A program made the position numbers and the translations under genes. A DNA stretch of 27,876 bases from an uncultured Lachnoclostridium sp. (GTDB lineage Bacteria > Bacillota > Clostridia > Lachnospirales > Lachnospiraceae): assembly GCA_905212635.1 (NCBI GenBank), contig CAJMFH010000034.1:1-27876 (forward strand). The letters are read 5' to 3'. Positions within the stretch are counted from its first letter, which is position 1; each line of letters starts with the position of its first letter. This document shows, in pieces, positions 6,787 to 15,048 of this stretch. The notes under the pieces were generated by a model, which searched no databases, was not told the DNA's origin, and saw only the letters and a program-made list of their open reading frames with translations.

Positions 6787-9351
6787 CTAATTCAAATAGC
6801 TGAAGAAACTATTTCCATTGTCCTTAAATAGTTTTTCTGCCTGACTTCTCTTATACGTTTCTACATTCCCGGATACCGGGTTGTAAACCGTTATATTTTT
6901 CGTATCATATCCGCTTATTACTACAGCCGTAGAACTGCCGGTTGCCGCAATTACATACTTGTTATTGCTCACAAAATACAATACCTGTTCCAGCGTCGCT
7001 CCGGTAAGATTGACCGGTTCCTCCATGTACTGTGCAAGCATTGGATAAATCGCTGTCTTTTTCTTTGACAATGCTGCTGCATCCACAGAAATATGATTTG
7101 CCTTTAAAACCATGGATACACAGGCAGCAAAACCGGAAACCTGCCCCTGTGCTTTCTGCATCTCGATTCCTGCAATGCTGTTCATCAAAAAGCTGCCACT
7201 GCGTTCCCACACAACATGGTGGGTTCGGGAAATGACAACGCCCATCTGCTCATCTGCTTTCTGAATCGCAGGCACTGGTTTTTCGTATGCTTCCGTAATC
7301 TTTCCAAGTGCGTACACATAGTACTGCGGTACGCGGATCTCCTCCAGATGAACGGCTCTCGCACTGGTCAGAATCTGTTCATCTGCCACTTTGTAAGCTG
7401 GTACTTCATCAATCGTAAAACTTGCCGGAAAGGCAATGTACCATTCTGTCTGTGCCGCCGATGTAACTCTTGAGACCATCTGATAAGCACTCGCCTGTGA
7501 TTCGGTCTGATTTAAAATACTGTCATCGGAAATGTTTTTATACGACTTCTTTCCTGTCTTTTTCACACGGGATAAGGTCATAACATTTCCCGCCACACTG
7601 ACTTCCCGTACATAAACACCTTTTTGCTCATACGTCTTTACAGCATTTCCCTTTTCGTCTGCAATGACAATTTTATAACAAGGCGCGATTTCTTCGTCTA
7701 CCGACCGGGACGCAATATCGCTCTTATTGACATATCCGTAAATTACCTTATCGTTGATCACACCGAGCAGACGGATATAACATCCTTCCGTTTCCGGCTT
7801 TAATATCGTCTTTTCCTCGGTTTCCAGATTGAATACGGTCAGTTCCTCTCCGTATCCTTTTTCCAGATTATCTGACCAGGCAAAGCAGTCGTATTCTATC
7901 ATCTTTCCCGCTTCTTTTTTACTGATCCCCTGAACGATCTGAAAACTGCTGTTTGTGACATTTTCTGCCAGTTTTATCAGTCTGTGGGATTCCATATTAT
8001 AAGCATATACGGTATTGGCAACAGCAAAATAATACACGTTTTTTCCGCTGACGTAACCATAGTTATTAAAGTCTTTATTTAACTGCTGTTCCGTCGTATC
8101 GATAGGAAGATATACCAATTCCTGAATTTGTTTTTCCTGCGCAGCATATTTGTACAATACGATGGCAACTTTTCCCTCATACTGTCCGCGCGGCACATAA
8201 CCTGCCACGGCAAAATACAGATTGCCGTCATTGTCCGTTTTCAAAAGACGCATCTGCGGCACAGCATTTTCGCGGTATTCGTAAGATGCCTTTTCGCTGT
8301 AAGAAGAATATAATTTGGTAATGGAATTTTTCTTCTTATCCATATCGTAGCAGTACAGATTTCCTTCTCTTGCAAAGAAAAGCTGCTTTGTTTTTTCATT
8401 GTTCATCAGATCCATCGCGGTATCGTTGGTGATTCCGATCTTCAACTGATTTTTCTGTACGCTGGTAAGTTTCGCATCAAATACCGTCTCCATCGTACGT
8501 TCATAGTTCAGAAGATAACCGGTTCCCGAAGCATAACGGACACGGTAAAATTCATTGACGCGGTACGTTTCCTTTCCCGTCGCTGTCGTTCCCTCAACAT
8601 AATAATTTAACTGAAAACAAGCCGTCTCCATGTTATATTCTTTGATAACCGGCACCGGCTCAGATAATTTTTTCGGCGAAATCTTTCCCCACGTCACCAG
8701 ATCACTGTCGGATTTAATGTTCACTTGCGCCAGCGAATCATTCGAGGCGGTTCCGTCCGGCTCCAAAAAACGGCTTAATTCTTCTGCTTTTGATTTTGTA
8801 AAGGTATCTTTATGGAATTTCATCGCAAAAGCAAGTTTTTCCTGCAAATACGAATTATCCATATAATATTTCAGTCTTGTGAAATAATGGATCTTGCGCC
8901 CCGACTCTGTCGTCGCTGTAAGCGAAAGAATATATTCCGTACTGGTCTTAAATCCATACTCAAAGACAATATCCACTTTTCCCGTATCTTGTGATATCGC
9001 ATTGAGTTCCTTCTTTTCGTATACTTCCAGTGTATCTTTGTCCACTATCTCGTATTCCATTTTTACAATTTTTGTCTTTGCTCCGCCAAGTACAATACTG
9101 ATGCTCTTGTCTTCTGCCAACGGGGTGATGGATTCGCGCACAATATTGGCATCGAGTACCCCGCTGTAGCCATACAGCCGGTTCATTTCCACCCCCTGGC
9201 TCTTTATCGTAAGATAAGGAAAACTTTCACTTCCTGCCTCGATCACTTTGCCCGACTCATAACTGTCACTTTGCAGACGACTCCCAAAGAAAAATAAAGC
9301 GCCGCAAAACAATGCCATTAAAATAACTACTTTATAAATATATTTAACCAT
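6787..9351 (-). CDS. Large exported protein with C-terminal C39-like pseudopeptidase domain
   Basis: This 854-aa protein has an N-terminal membrane anchor (about residues 5-23, YKVVILMALFCGALFFFG) without a lipobox cysteine, so most of it is probably outside the cell. The N-terminal third is beta-rich, resembling Ig-like domains. The middle (about 300-560) has repeated units of the type GNLYCYDMDKK, NVYYFAVANTVYAYN and KVIYGYV, which suggests a beta-propeller. The last 140 residues (about 714-854) resemble a papain-like C39 fold (SGFAACVSMVLKANH, then STAVVISGYDTKNITVYNP), but the catalytic Cys and His positions are occupied by other residues. The start has GAGG 6 nt upstream. It heads the run with cdd and the rsmF-like gene. 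Overall function unknown; a sensing or structural envelope role is inference. Confidence 0.85.
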   Translation of the reverse strand: MVKYIYKVVILMALFCGALFFFGSRLQSDSYESGKVIEAGSESFPYLTIKSQGVEMNRLYGYSGVLDANIVRESITPLAEDKSISIVLGGAKTKIVKMEYEIVDKDTLEVYEKKELNAISQDTGKVDIVFEYGFKTSTEYILSLTATTESGRKIHYFTRLKYYMDNSYLQEKLAFAMKFHKDTFTKSKAEELSRFLEPDGTASNDSLAQVNIKSDSDLVTWGKISPKKLSEPVPVIKEYNMETACFQLNYYVEGTTATGKETYRVNEFYRVRYASGTGYLLNYERTMETVFDAKLTSVQKNQLKIGITNDTAMDLMNNEKTKQLFFAREGNLYCYDMDKKKNSITKLYSSYSEKASYEYRENAVPQMRLLKTDNDGNLYFAVAGYVPRGQYEGKVAIVLYKYAAQEKQIQELVYLPIDTTEQQLNKDFNNYGYVSGKNVYYFAVANTVYAYNMESHRLIKLAENVTNSSFQIVQGISKKEAGKMIEYDCFAWSDNLEKGYGEELTVFNLETEEKTILKPETEGCYIRLLGVINDKVIYGYVNKSDIASRSVDEEIAPCYKIVIADEKGNAVKTYEQKGVYVREVSVAGNVMTLSRVKKTGKKSYKNISDDSILNQTESQASAYQMVSRVTSAAQTEWYIAFPASFTIDEVPAYKVADEQILTSARAVHLEEIRVPQYYVYALGKITEAYEKPVPAIQKADEQMGVVISRTHHVVWERSGSFLMNSIAGIEMQKAQGQVSGFAACVSMVLKANHISVDAAALSKKKTAIYPMLAQYMEEPVNLTGATLEQVLYFVSNNKYVIAATGSSTAVVISGYDTKNITVYNPVSGNVETYKRSQAEKLFKDNGNSFFSYLN

Positions 9352-9488
9352 TTACATCCTCGATTCTAACTTCTTAATTCCCGGTTTTGTCACAAAGTTC
9401 TGCCATCTTTCTTCTCCCACATAGAAACAGTTTATCACAGTTCACGAAACAGGGCAAGATGAGAAAACACACTTTTTTTATTCTTTCA

Positions 9489-9494
9489 TATAAT
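9489..9494 (+). promoter_or_regulatory. Possible -10 element of the 128-aa gene
   Basis: A perfect TATAAT lies 50 nt upstream of the ATG at 9544, but no good -35 hexamer is found 16-18 nt upstream (the sequence there is AACACA). The rest of the 9352-9543 gap shows nothing further that I can support, and the promoter of the divergent 854-aa gene is not obvious. Confidence 0.35.
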
Positions 9495-9543
9495 AAGGAT
9501 AAAACATCTGTGTAACGCCTCGGCTGCCAGAAAGGAATCTGTT

Positions 9544-9930
9544 ATGAGTACACCTATTTCTTCTTTTTATGACTACTTTCCCGGTCCGGCTCTGATTCCC
9601 GGCATGTCTCCGATCCTCGGTGCCGGAAAACTCATGGAACTGGAAGACGATATTGAATATATGAAACAATTATATCCGGGAATGTGCAAAAAAATACTAC
9701 AGAATATAGAAGAACACTGCGACCGCCTTGAATACGAGGGAAGCATCTTATTTGACAAGTATCCCGACAAAGTCACCTTAGAACGGATGGCAAAGGAAAT
9801 CCTCGCTGCCTCTCAGGACGAGAACATTCCCGCCTCCGAACATCTCCTTGCCCTGACGACGATTCTCCTCTATCAGGAAATTCTCTATCGCCGGGCACGC
9901 TACCGAAGCCGCAAAAGACTATATATGTGA
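9544..9930 (+). CDS. Hypothetical protein, 128 aa
   Basis: AAAGGA precedes the ATG by about 8 nt. The N-terminus is unusual, rich in P, G and aromatic residues (FYDYFPGPALIPGMSPILGAGK). The rest is predicted helical and charged (ELEDDIEYMKQLYPGMCKKIL, then YPDKVTLERMAKEILAA), ending in a basic tail YRRARYRSRKRLYM. There is no membrane helix, signal or catalytic motif. It stands alone on the plus strand between two minus-strand transcription units and points towards an inverted repeat shared with the convergent EAL gene. I do not recognise the family. The coherent coding composition and ribosome binding site support it as a real gene. Confidence 0.75.
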   Translation: MSTPISSFYDYFPGPALIPGMSPILGAGKLMELEDDIEYMKQLYPGMCKKILQNIEEHCDRLEYEGSILFDKYPDKVTLERMAKEILAASQDENIPASEHLLALTTILLYQEILYRRARYRSRKRLYM

Positions 9931-9970
9931 TCTCTCTTTTCGTGCGGCTTTCTCTCCCTGATACAACAAC

Positions 9971-10033
9971 GATCCGTACTCTCCGGGCACCCGCCTATGC
10001 TATGCACATTCGGCTTCCCGGAAAATACGGATC
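9971..10033. terminator. Inverted repeat between convergent genes, probable bidirectional terminator
   Basis: GATCCGTA (9971-9978) pairs with TACGGATC (10026-10033), and inside it CCGGG pairs with CCCGG around a 28-nt loop. It lies between the convergent 128-aa gene and the EAL gene, where a shared terminator is expected. U-tracts on both sides are poor (ATTTCTATTGTT on the plus strand), so intrinsic termination is likely but not certain. Confidence 0.55.
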
Positions 10034-10059
10034 ATTTCTATTGTTCTCATATCATATTG

Positions 10060-11565
10060 TCATGCGCTTTTCTGAAAGGCAATTCTTACAAAATCATTGA
10101 CCGGCATCGGTTTCGCAAAAACGTATCCCTGAATGTAGTCGCAATCCATCTCTTTCAGATATTCTACCTGCGAACGGATCTCCACTCCTTCTGAAATGGT
10201 CTGTAAATGCAGATTCTGCGCAAGATGAAGAATACTGTTGATGATATCCTTTCCACGCTTGTCTTCTTCTGTCTCAACAAAGAAAACACGGTCAAGTTTC
10301 AACGCATCCACCTTAATGTCTTTTAACATATTCAGTGAGGAATATCCGCTTCCAAAGTCATCGATGGAACACCGCAGTCCCACTTCGTGGATCTTATTGA
10401 CAAGATCGGTCATCGTTGAGATTTCATTAAAGAACAAAGACTCTGTCAACTCAATCTCAATGCTTCCCTTCGGCACATCATAACGCTCCAGAATCTCACG
10501 ATAACGGTCAAAAAAGTTCGGCACCAGAAAATGTCCTCTCGACATATTGACCGAAACCGGAATAATGCGGTATCCGTTTTTATGCCAGGATTCTATCATT
10601 TTACAAACCTGCTCAAACATATACAGATCCAGTTCCACGATAAATCCGTTTTTCTCAAACAAAGGAATAAATTCTCCGGGAAGGATCATCCCCTCTTCCG
10701 GTGATACCCAGCGCACAAGCGCCTCTGCTCCGGCGATCGTCTCATGCGTAAGTTCGTATTTGGGCTGAAGATACGGAACAAATTCTCCATTCTGCAACGC
10801 CTGTTCCATCCGCATCTCCAGATGTTTTTCCCGCTCCAGTTTCTTATGCTCTTTTTCATCATATACGCCTATTTTCTTTAACTGCTGTGGCAGCTGCAAT
10901 GTCTTTTTCAATGCGAGATTTGCCCGCTCCAGCATGGCAGAGACCGGCATTTCTTTATTGGCAACGAGATAGACACCAAAAAACAGACGCAACCCATAGG
11001 AAACACCCTGCTCATCACATAAATGCCCCAGCTGCTCATTCAGGCGGTTCAGTCTGTGTTCCAGTTTATTCATCGAATGAAACCGCACAAGCATTCCAAA
11101 GTTGTCTGCCATGATTCTGCCGGATACCTCATCCCAGCTGAGAAGTTCGTTGTCAATGACCTTATGCACCTCACGAAGCACACGGTCTCCCTCTTCATCC
11201 CCATACAGCTCATTTACCAGTTTAAACCGGTCTATATTGGCATATACCAGAGCAAATTCACCATTTTCCTGTAAGAGGATACGCGAAATCCTCTCAAATT
11301 CCCTCTTATTTTTTCCTCCGGTAACATCATCCACTCCCGTTTTCTGATAAAACAGAACATATTTCACTACAATCGATATCGCAATGATTGCAACGGTAAA
11401 CGCCATCAGCGCAATCCGCAGCGAGGTATATGACACATTCACCAAAGCAACGTATAAGAAAAAAACAAGCGCCCCACCAAGCACGACCTCCCATACTACC
11501 ATGCCAATTATATTCCGCCACTCATACAGCTTCGAGCGGATCCTTTTGACTAACAATTCTAACAT
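10060..11565 (-). CDS. Membrane c-di-GMP phosphodiesterase with degenerate GGDEF and intact EAL domain
   Basis: Two membrane helices (about residues 20-42 and 50-71) are followed by a GGDEF-fold domain (75-235) and an EAL domain (250-500). The GGDEF signature is replaced by MADNF (152-156), so cyclase activity is very unlikely. The EAL catalytic set is complete: E281 in EALVRW, N340, E375 in ELTES, D402/D403 in DDFGSGYSSL, K423, E459 in EGVE and Q479 in QGYxFxKP. It should therefore hydrolyse c-di-GMP to pGpG at the membrane. The degenerate GGDEF may bind GTP or a partner as a sensor. At the ATG, GAGGG touches the start codon with almost no spacer; a TTG four codons in would have better spacing and lose only three residues. 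It has its own promoter at 11598-11626. Confidence 0.93.
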   Translation of the reverse strand: MLELLVKRIRSKLYEWRNIIGMVVWEVVLGGALVFFLYVALVNVSYTSLRIALMAFTVAIIAISIVVKYVLFYQKTGVDDVTGGKNKREFERISRILLQENGEFALVYANIDRFKLVNELYGDEEGDRVLREVHKVIDNELLSWDEVSGRIMADNFGMLVRFHSMNKLEHRLNRLNEQLGHLCDEQGVSYGLRLFFGVYLVANKEMPVSAMLERANLALKKTLQLPQQLKKIGVYDEKEHKKLEREKHLEMRMEQALQNGEFVPYLQPKYELTHETIAGAEALVRWVSPEEGMILPGEFIPLFEKNGFIVELDLYMFEQVCKMIESWHKNGYRIIPVSVNMSRGHFLVPNFFDRYREILERYDVPKGSIEIELTESLFFNEISTMTDLVNKIHEVGLRCSIDDFGSGYSSLNMLKDIKVDALKLDRVFFVETEEDKRGKDIINSILHLAQNLHLQTISEGVEIRSQVEYLKEMDCDYIQGYVFAKPMPVNDFVRIAFQKSA

Positions 11566-11597
11566 CCCTCTTTCATTTATCTAAATTTGTATTTCAT

Positions 11598-11626
11598 ATT
11601 ATACCCTAAAAATCCAAAAATTACAA
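11598..11626 (-). promoter_or_regulatory. Sigma-A promoter of the EAL gene
   Basis: On the minus strand TTGTAA (11626-11621), 17 nt, TATAAT (11603-11598), about 32 nt before the ATG. It lies just past the stop codon of the PrcB-type lipoprotein gene, so the EAL gene can be transcribed independently. Confidence 0.8.
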
Positions 11627-11635
11627 GTCACTTTA

Positions 11636-12070
11636 TCAATGTGCTTCAAATACCACTTCTTTTGCCACGTTCTCTATCTTGATAACAACATAAGGAAAAC
11701 TCGGCTTTTCCAGAACAGTTTCCTCTTTTGACGGGCCTCTTAATTCTGTGTTAAGAAAAATTTTATCCTTTGTTTCTGTCAGCTTTCTGACAAGAATGCT
11801 GTACCCCCCTGTCTTTTGTTCGCCGTAGCCGACTGCCATATACAGGTACGTTCCATCCTGATACGTCATTTGAAACGGATTTATCTTTTTCTCCTCTAAA
11901 TTTTTTAAAAATTCTTCCGGACAGTCGCGCATGGCAACAACCGTATACTCGCATTCTGTTCCTTCTTCTTTCTGACCGGTGGAAGTCTGACCGCAGCCAC
12001 ATAGAAACAGCCCTGCCAGCATACAGACAACCAGAAGCACAGCCTTATTAATCCTGCTTTTTTTTCTCAT
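11636..12070 (-). CDS. PrcB-type lipoprotein
   Basis: The start at 12070 (MRKKSR, 144 aa) has GGAGAACAGGA directly upstream and gives a normal lipoprotein signal: a basic N-terminus, hydrophobic residues 10-22 and lipobox LCGC with C26 as the lipidated residue. The longer reading to 12184 adds 38 unlikely residues. The C-terminal half (GGYSILVRKL, LNTELRGPSKEE, then SFPYVVIKI) fits the PrcB C-terminal domain family, found in lipoproteins and in an accessory subunit of a spirochaete protease complex. In Clostridia the role is unknown. It lies 10 nt upstream of the EAL promoter and is divergent from the AEC carrier gene. Two extra cysteines (C24 and one after the acidic linker) are present. Confidence 0.85.
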   Translation of the reverse strand: MRKKSRINKAVLLVVCMLAGLFLCGCGQTSTGQKEEGTECEYTVVAMRDCPEEFLKNLEEKKINPFQMTYQDGTYLYMAVGYGEQKTGGYSILVRKLTETKDKIFLNTELRGPSKEETVLEKPSFPYVVIKIENVAKEVVFEAH

Positions 12071-12131
12071 TCCTGTTCTCCATTCCGTTTTCTTTACTCC
12101 ATGTATATGCCCGGCAGGGGCAAGATATGTC

Positions 12132-12160
12132 TTGCTGTTTCGGCTCCGCGGATGTATAAT
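12132..12160 (+). promoter_or_regulatory. Sigma-A promoter of the AEC carrier gene
   Basis: TTGCTG (12132-12137), exactly 17 nt, TATAAT (12155-12160). The start point would be near 12167, giving a leader of about 46 nt with AAAGGA before the ATG at 12213. The rest of the 12071-12212 intergenic gap shows no other structure that I can support. Confidence 0.75.
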
Positions 12161-12212
12161 GAATATCAGGTCTTTACGGGCCAACCGTTACCTACAGAAA
12201 GGAATCAGAACA

Positions 12213-13151
12213 ATGGAAAATTTTCTTTACAGTTTAAATGCGACTCTTCCGATCTTTTTAATCATGGTGCTTGGCAAAATATTATTCCGTCTGAAGATCA
12301 TCAACGAAGAGTTCACGAAATCCGCGGATAAATACGTTTTTTATGTAGCCCTTCCTGCCCTTGTTTTCAAGGATCTCACTGAAAATAACATCCGCGATTC
12401 CTTTGATTTAAAATATGTGTTGTACTGTTTTTTGGTCACATTGTTTATTATCTTGATCCTTTGGTTTCTGACCGAGAAGTTTATGAAAAATGAGGCAGAA
12501 AAGGGAGCTTTTATTCAGGCTTCTTACCGAAGCAGCGCCGCCATTCTCGGTCTTGCTTTTATTGATAATATGTATGATAGTGCCGGTATGGCTCCATTGA
12601 TGATTATCGGTGCTGTTCCGCTGTTTAATATATTTGCTGTGATCATACTGACCATAAAGGGCGACAACGGCGAGCACCCGGATGTAAAACATACCATCCT
12701 GAATATTTTCAAAAATCCGATTCTGCTCGGCATTTTATTTGCCCTTCCGTTTGCCTTTTTGGATATTCATTTTCCTGCTTTTGTAAATAAAGGGATCTCG
12801 TATCTCGCTTCCACGGCTTCTCCACTGGCTCTGCTTTCGATCGGAGCCGGATTTGAAGGGAAAAAGGCGATCAAAAAAATACGCCCTACTCTGCTCGCCA
12901 GTTTTATTAAGCTGATTCTGCTGTGTGCCATCTTTCTTCCGCCAGCGGTCTATATGGGCTACCGCCGTCAGGAATTGATCGGCATCCTTATCATGCTTGG
13001 CTCGCCGGCAACGGTATCCTGCTATATCATGGCAAAGAACACCGGAAATGATGTTGTCCTGACAAGTAGCGTGATCGTATTGACTACCCTGCTTTCTTCC
13101 ATCACTTTGACCGCATGGATCTTTGTGTTAAAAAGCATGGGCGTTCTCTAA
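12213..13151 (+). CDS. AEC family (auxin efflux carrier-like) transporter
   Basis: The ATG at 12213 (MENFLYSLN, 312 aa) follows AAAGGA. The earlier in-frame ATG at 12132 overlaps the promoter and is rejected. The protein has about ten membrane helices with the AEC pattern: an opening helix LPIFLIMVLGKILFR, then a characteristic ADKYVFYVALPALVFKDL crossover, a central loop with charged residues (about 150-165), and the C-terminal five-helix repeat containing SPLALLSIGAGFE and the ending GSPATVSCYIMAKNTGND. Family members carry organic acids such as malate or malonate, but the substrate cannot be read here. The stop codon is only 8 nt before the -35 of the pgi promoter. Confidence 0.92.
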   Translation: MENFLYSLNATLPIFLIMVLGKILFRLKIINEEFTKSADKYVFYVALPALVFKDLTENNIRDSFDLKYVLYCFLVTLFIILILWFLTEKFMKNEAEKGAFIQASYRSSAAILGLAFIDNMYDSAGMAPLMIIGAVPLFNIFAVIILTIKGDNGEHPDVKHTILNIFKNPILLGILFALPFAFLDIHFPAFVNKGISYLASTASPLALLSIGAGFEGKKAIKKIRPTLLASFIKLILLCAIFLPPAVYMGYRRQELIGILIMLGSPATVSCYIMAKNTGNDVVLTSSVIVLTTLLSSITLTAWIFVLKSMGVL

Positions 13152-13158
13152 ATTTTCA

Positions 13159-13187
13159 TTGCAGATTGCCCTGTTATATTATATAAT
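13159..13187 (+). promoter_or_regulatory. Sigma-A promoter of pgi
   Basis: TTGCAG (13159-13164), 17 nt, TATAAT (13182-13187). The start point near 13194 would give a leader of about 105 nt. The -10 lies inside a perfect AT-rich palindrome (13174-13191). Confidence 0.72.
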
Positions 13188-13194
13188 ATAAGGG
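13169..13194. repeat. Palindrome over the pgi -10 region
   Basis: TTATATTAT/ATAATATAA (13174-13191) is a perfect 18-bp palindrome, flanked by CCC (13169-13171) and GGG (13192-13194). It could be a terminator stem for the AEC gene, an operator covering the pgi -10, or both. No U-tract follows on the plus strand, which favours an operator or a DNA melting element over an intrinsic terminator. Confidence 0.55.
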
Positions 13195-13299
13195 AACGAC
13201 TGCGGTTTACAATACCGGATCGTTACGATAAAAAAAGCCCTGCATCTAAGCGCAGGTAAAGTATATCGGAGCATTTTACGCTCCGGACAGGAGGATTGT
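13195..13299 (+). other. Structured pgi leader
   Basis: The leader of about 105 nt has three small stems: ATCG-TTA-CGAT followed by seven A residues, CCTGC (13239-13243) with GCAGG (13252-13256), and CGGAGC (13267-13272) with GCTCCG (13280-13285) around a 7-nt loop. The last stem ends 3 nt before AGGAGG (13289-13294) and could modulate access to it. I do not recognise a known riboswitch class. Confidence 0.45.
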
Positions 13300-14880
13300 A
13301 TGAGTAATTGGAAAAATTTGGATACTTTGGATTCTTACAAGGTATTGTCACAAAAAGAACAGGTAAATCTTGCTGATGTCATGTCAGGGGAAAACGGTGC
13401 AAAACGTGTACAGACTTATCAGGTACCGATGGCAGCCGGTCTTTCTTACAACTACGCTTCCAAGCAGGTAAACGATGACATTCTGAAGGCGCTTTCCTCT
13501 TTGGCGGAAGAAGCTGAATTAGCAGAAAAATATAAAGAATTATATAACGGTGCCGTAATCAATACCGGCGAAAAACGTCTCGTGCTTCACCAATTGACAC
13601 GCGGACAGCTTGGCGAAACAGTTACTGCCGACGGCGTTGACAAGCGCGAGTTTTATGTGAGCCAGCAAAAACGGATCGCAGACTTTGCCAACAAAGTCCA
13701 CAATGGAGAGATCACCAATGCAGCCGGCGAAAAATTTACAACCGTAGTACAGATTGGAATCGGCGGAAGTGACCTTGGTCCCCGCGCAATGTACATCGCT
13801 CTTGAAAACTGGGCGAAAAAGAATAACTCCTTTAAAATGGATGCAAAATTTATCAGTAACGTAGATCCGGATGATGCCGCTGCGGTTTTAAATGCAACCG
13901 ATGTTGCCCATGCGATCTTTGTTCTCGTTTCCAAATCCGGCACCACATTGGAGACATTAACAAACGAGTCTTTTGTAAAAGATGCTTTGAAAAAAGCCGG
14001 TCTGGATCCGGCAAAACATATGATCGCCGTTACCAGCGAAACTTCTCCTCTGGCAAAGAGCGACGATTATCTGGCTGCCTTCTTTATGGATGACTATATC
14101 GGCGGACGTTTTTCTTCGACTTCCGCAGTTGGTGGAGCCGTTCTTTCTCTGGCTTTCGGCCCGGACGTATTTGCACGTTTCTTAAATGGTGCTGCCGAGG
14201 AAGATGCTCTTGCGAAAAACGAAGATCTTCTGAAAAACCCGGCAATGCTCGATGCTTTGATCGGTGTTTATGAACGAAATGTACTTGGCTATCCGGCAAC
14301 CGCTGTCCTTCCATATTCACAGGCTCTCAGCCGTTTTCCGGCTCATTTGCAGCAATTGGATATGGAGTCCAACGGAAAATCCGTAAACCGTTTTGGCGAA
14401 CCGGTTTCCTATCCAACCGGCCCTGTCATTTTCGGTGAACCGGGAACGAACGGACAGCATTCTTTCTACCAGCTGTTGCATCAGGGAACGGACATTGTTC
14501 CTCTTCAGTTTATCGGCTTTAAAAACAATCAGTTAGAAACTGACGTAGATATTCAGGGCAGCACAAGCCAGCAGAAACTCTGTGCCAATGTCGCAGCTCA
14601 GATCGTTGCGTTTGCCTGTGGTAAAAAGGACGAAAACAACAATAAAAACTTCGAAGGCGGCCGCCCATCGAGCATTATCATCGGCGACCAGCTGACACCG
14701 GAGACACTTGGTGCCCTTTTGGCTCATTTTGAAAACAAAGTAATGTTCCAGGGATTTGTATGGAATGTCAACAGTTTTGACCAGGAAGGTGTACAGCTCG
14801 GTAAAGTGCTTGCCAAGAAAGTTCTTGCTCATGAGACAGACGGCGCTTTGAAAGTATATAGTGATCTACTGAATATTTAA
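13300..14880 (+). CDS. pgi: Glucose-6-phosphate isomerase
   Basis: This 526-aa protein interconverts glucose 6-phosphate and fructose 6-phosphate in glycolysis. Family motifs are clear: IGIGGSDLGP (start of the SIS fold), VSKSGTTLET (phosphate binding), LQQLDMESNGKS, the active-site region GEPGTNGQHSFYQLLHQG and the C-terminal NSFDQEGVQLGK with the catalytic lysine region. It is of the longer (over 500 aa) type. AGGAGG lies 5 nt upstream of the ATG. It is transcribed alone from its own promoter and ends in a clear intrinsic terminator. A palindromic repeat half-copy starts directly at its stop codon. Confidence 0.97.
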   Translation: MSNWKNLDTLDSYKVLSQKEQVNLADVMSGENGAKRVQTYQVPMAAGLSYNYASKQVNDDILKALSSLAEEAELAEKYKELYNGAVINTGEKRLVLHQLTRGQLGETVTADGVDKREFYVSQQKRIADFANKVHNGEITNAAGEKFTTVVQIGIGGSDLGPRAMYIALENWAKKNNSFKMDAKFISNVDPDDAAAVLNATDVAHAIFVLVSKSGTTLETLTNESFVKDALKKAGLDPAKHMIAVTSETSPLAKSDDYLAAFFMDDYIGGRFSSTSAVGGAVLSLAFGPDVFARFLNGAAEEDALAKNEDLLKNPAMLDALIGVYERNVLGYPATAVLPYSQALSRFPAHLQQLDMESNGKSVNRFGEPVSYPTGPVIFGEPGTNGQHSFYQLLHQGTDIVPLQFIGFKNNQLETDVDIQGSTSQQKLCANVAAQIVAFACGKKDENNNKNFEGGRPSSIIIGDQLTPETLGALLAHFENKVMFQGFVWNVNSFDQEGVQLGKVLAKKVLAHETDGALKVYSDLLNI

Positions 14881-14933
14881 GTAACTATTCAGGTACGATA
14901 TGCAAAAAACAATGTATTGTCGTGCTTGCACAT
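14881..14933 (+). repeat. Half-copy of a palindromic intergenic repeat abutting the pgi stop
   Basis: The sequence starts GTAACTATTCA immediately after the TAA of pgi, then TGCAAAAAACAATG and GTCGTGCTTGCAC. These blocks match in order one arm and the tip of the full element at 26254-26344, where GTAACTATTCA also follows a TAA stop directly. The second arm is missing here and a normal terminator follows. The inner part can fold by itself (ACAAT-GT-ATTGT and GTGC-TT-GCAC). Confidence 0.75.
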
Positions 14934-14941
14934 AAAACAAA

Positions 14942-14972
14942 GTGGGGCTGAAAAATCAGCTCCGCTTTTTTT
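14942..14972 (+). terminator. Intrinsic terminator of pgi
   Basis: GTGGGGCTGA (14942-14951), loop AAAA, TCAGCTCCGC (14956-14965): ten pairs, two of them G-U, followed by seven T residues and a second T-run at 14975-14980. This is a strong Rho-independent terminator. Confidence 0.92.
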
Positions 14973-14983
14973 CATTTTTTCCC

Positions 14984-15012
14984 TTGACAAATCGGCAAAA
15001 AAACGGTATGAT
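14984..15012 (+). promoter_or_regulatory. Sigma-A promoter of tRNA-Trp
   Basis: A perfect TTGACA (14984-14989), 17 nt, TATGAT (15007-15012). It lies just after the pgi terminator and about 36 nt before the tRNA, so the tRNA is transcribed independently. Confidence 0.85.
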
Positions 15013-15048
15013 AAACAAGTCGGTGCAATTACCGAAACAATTTCATAT

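Noticed and set aside
12071..12184. Longer N-terminus of the PrcB-type lipoprotein
   Set aside because: It would place 38 residues before the lipoprotein signal, while the ATG at 12070 has a good ribosome binding site and a normal signal peptide.
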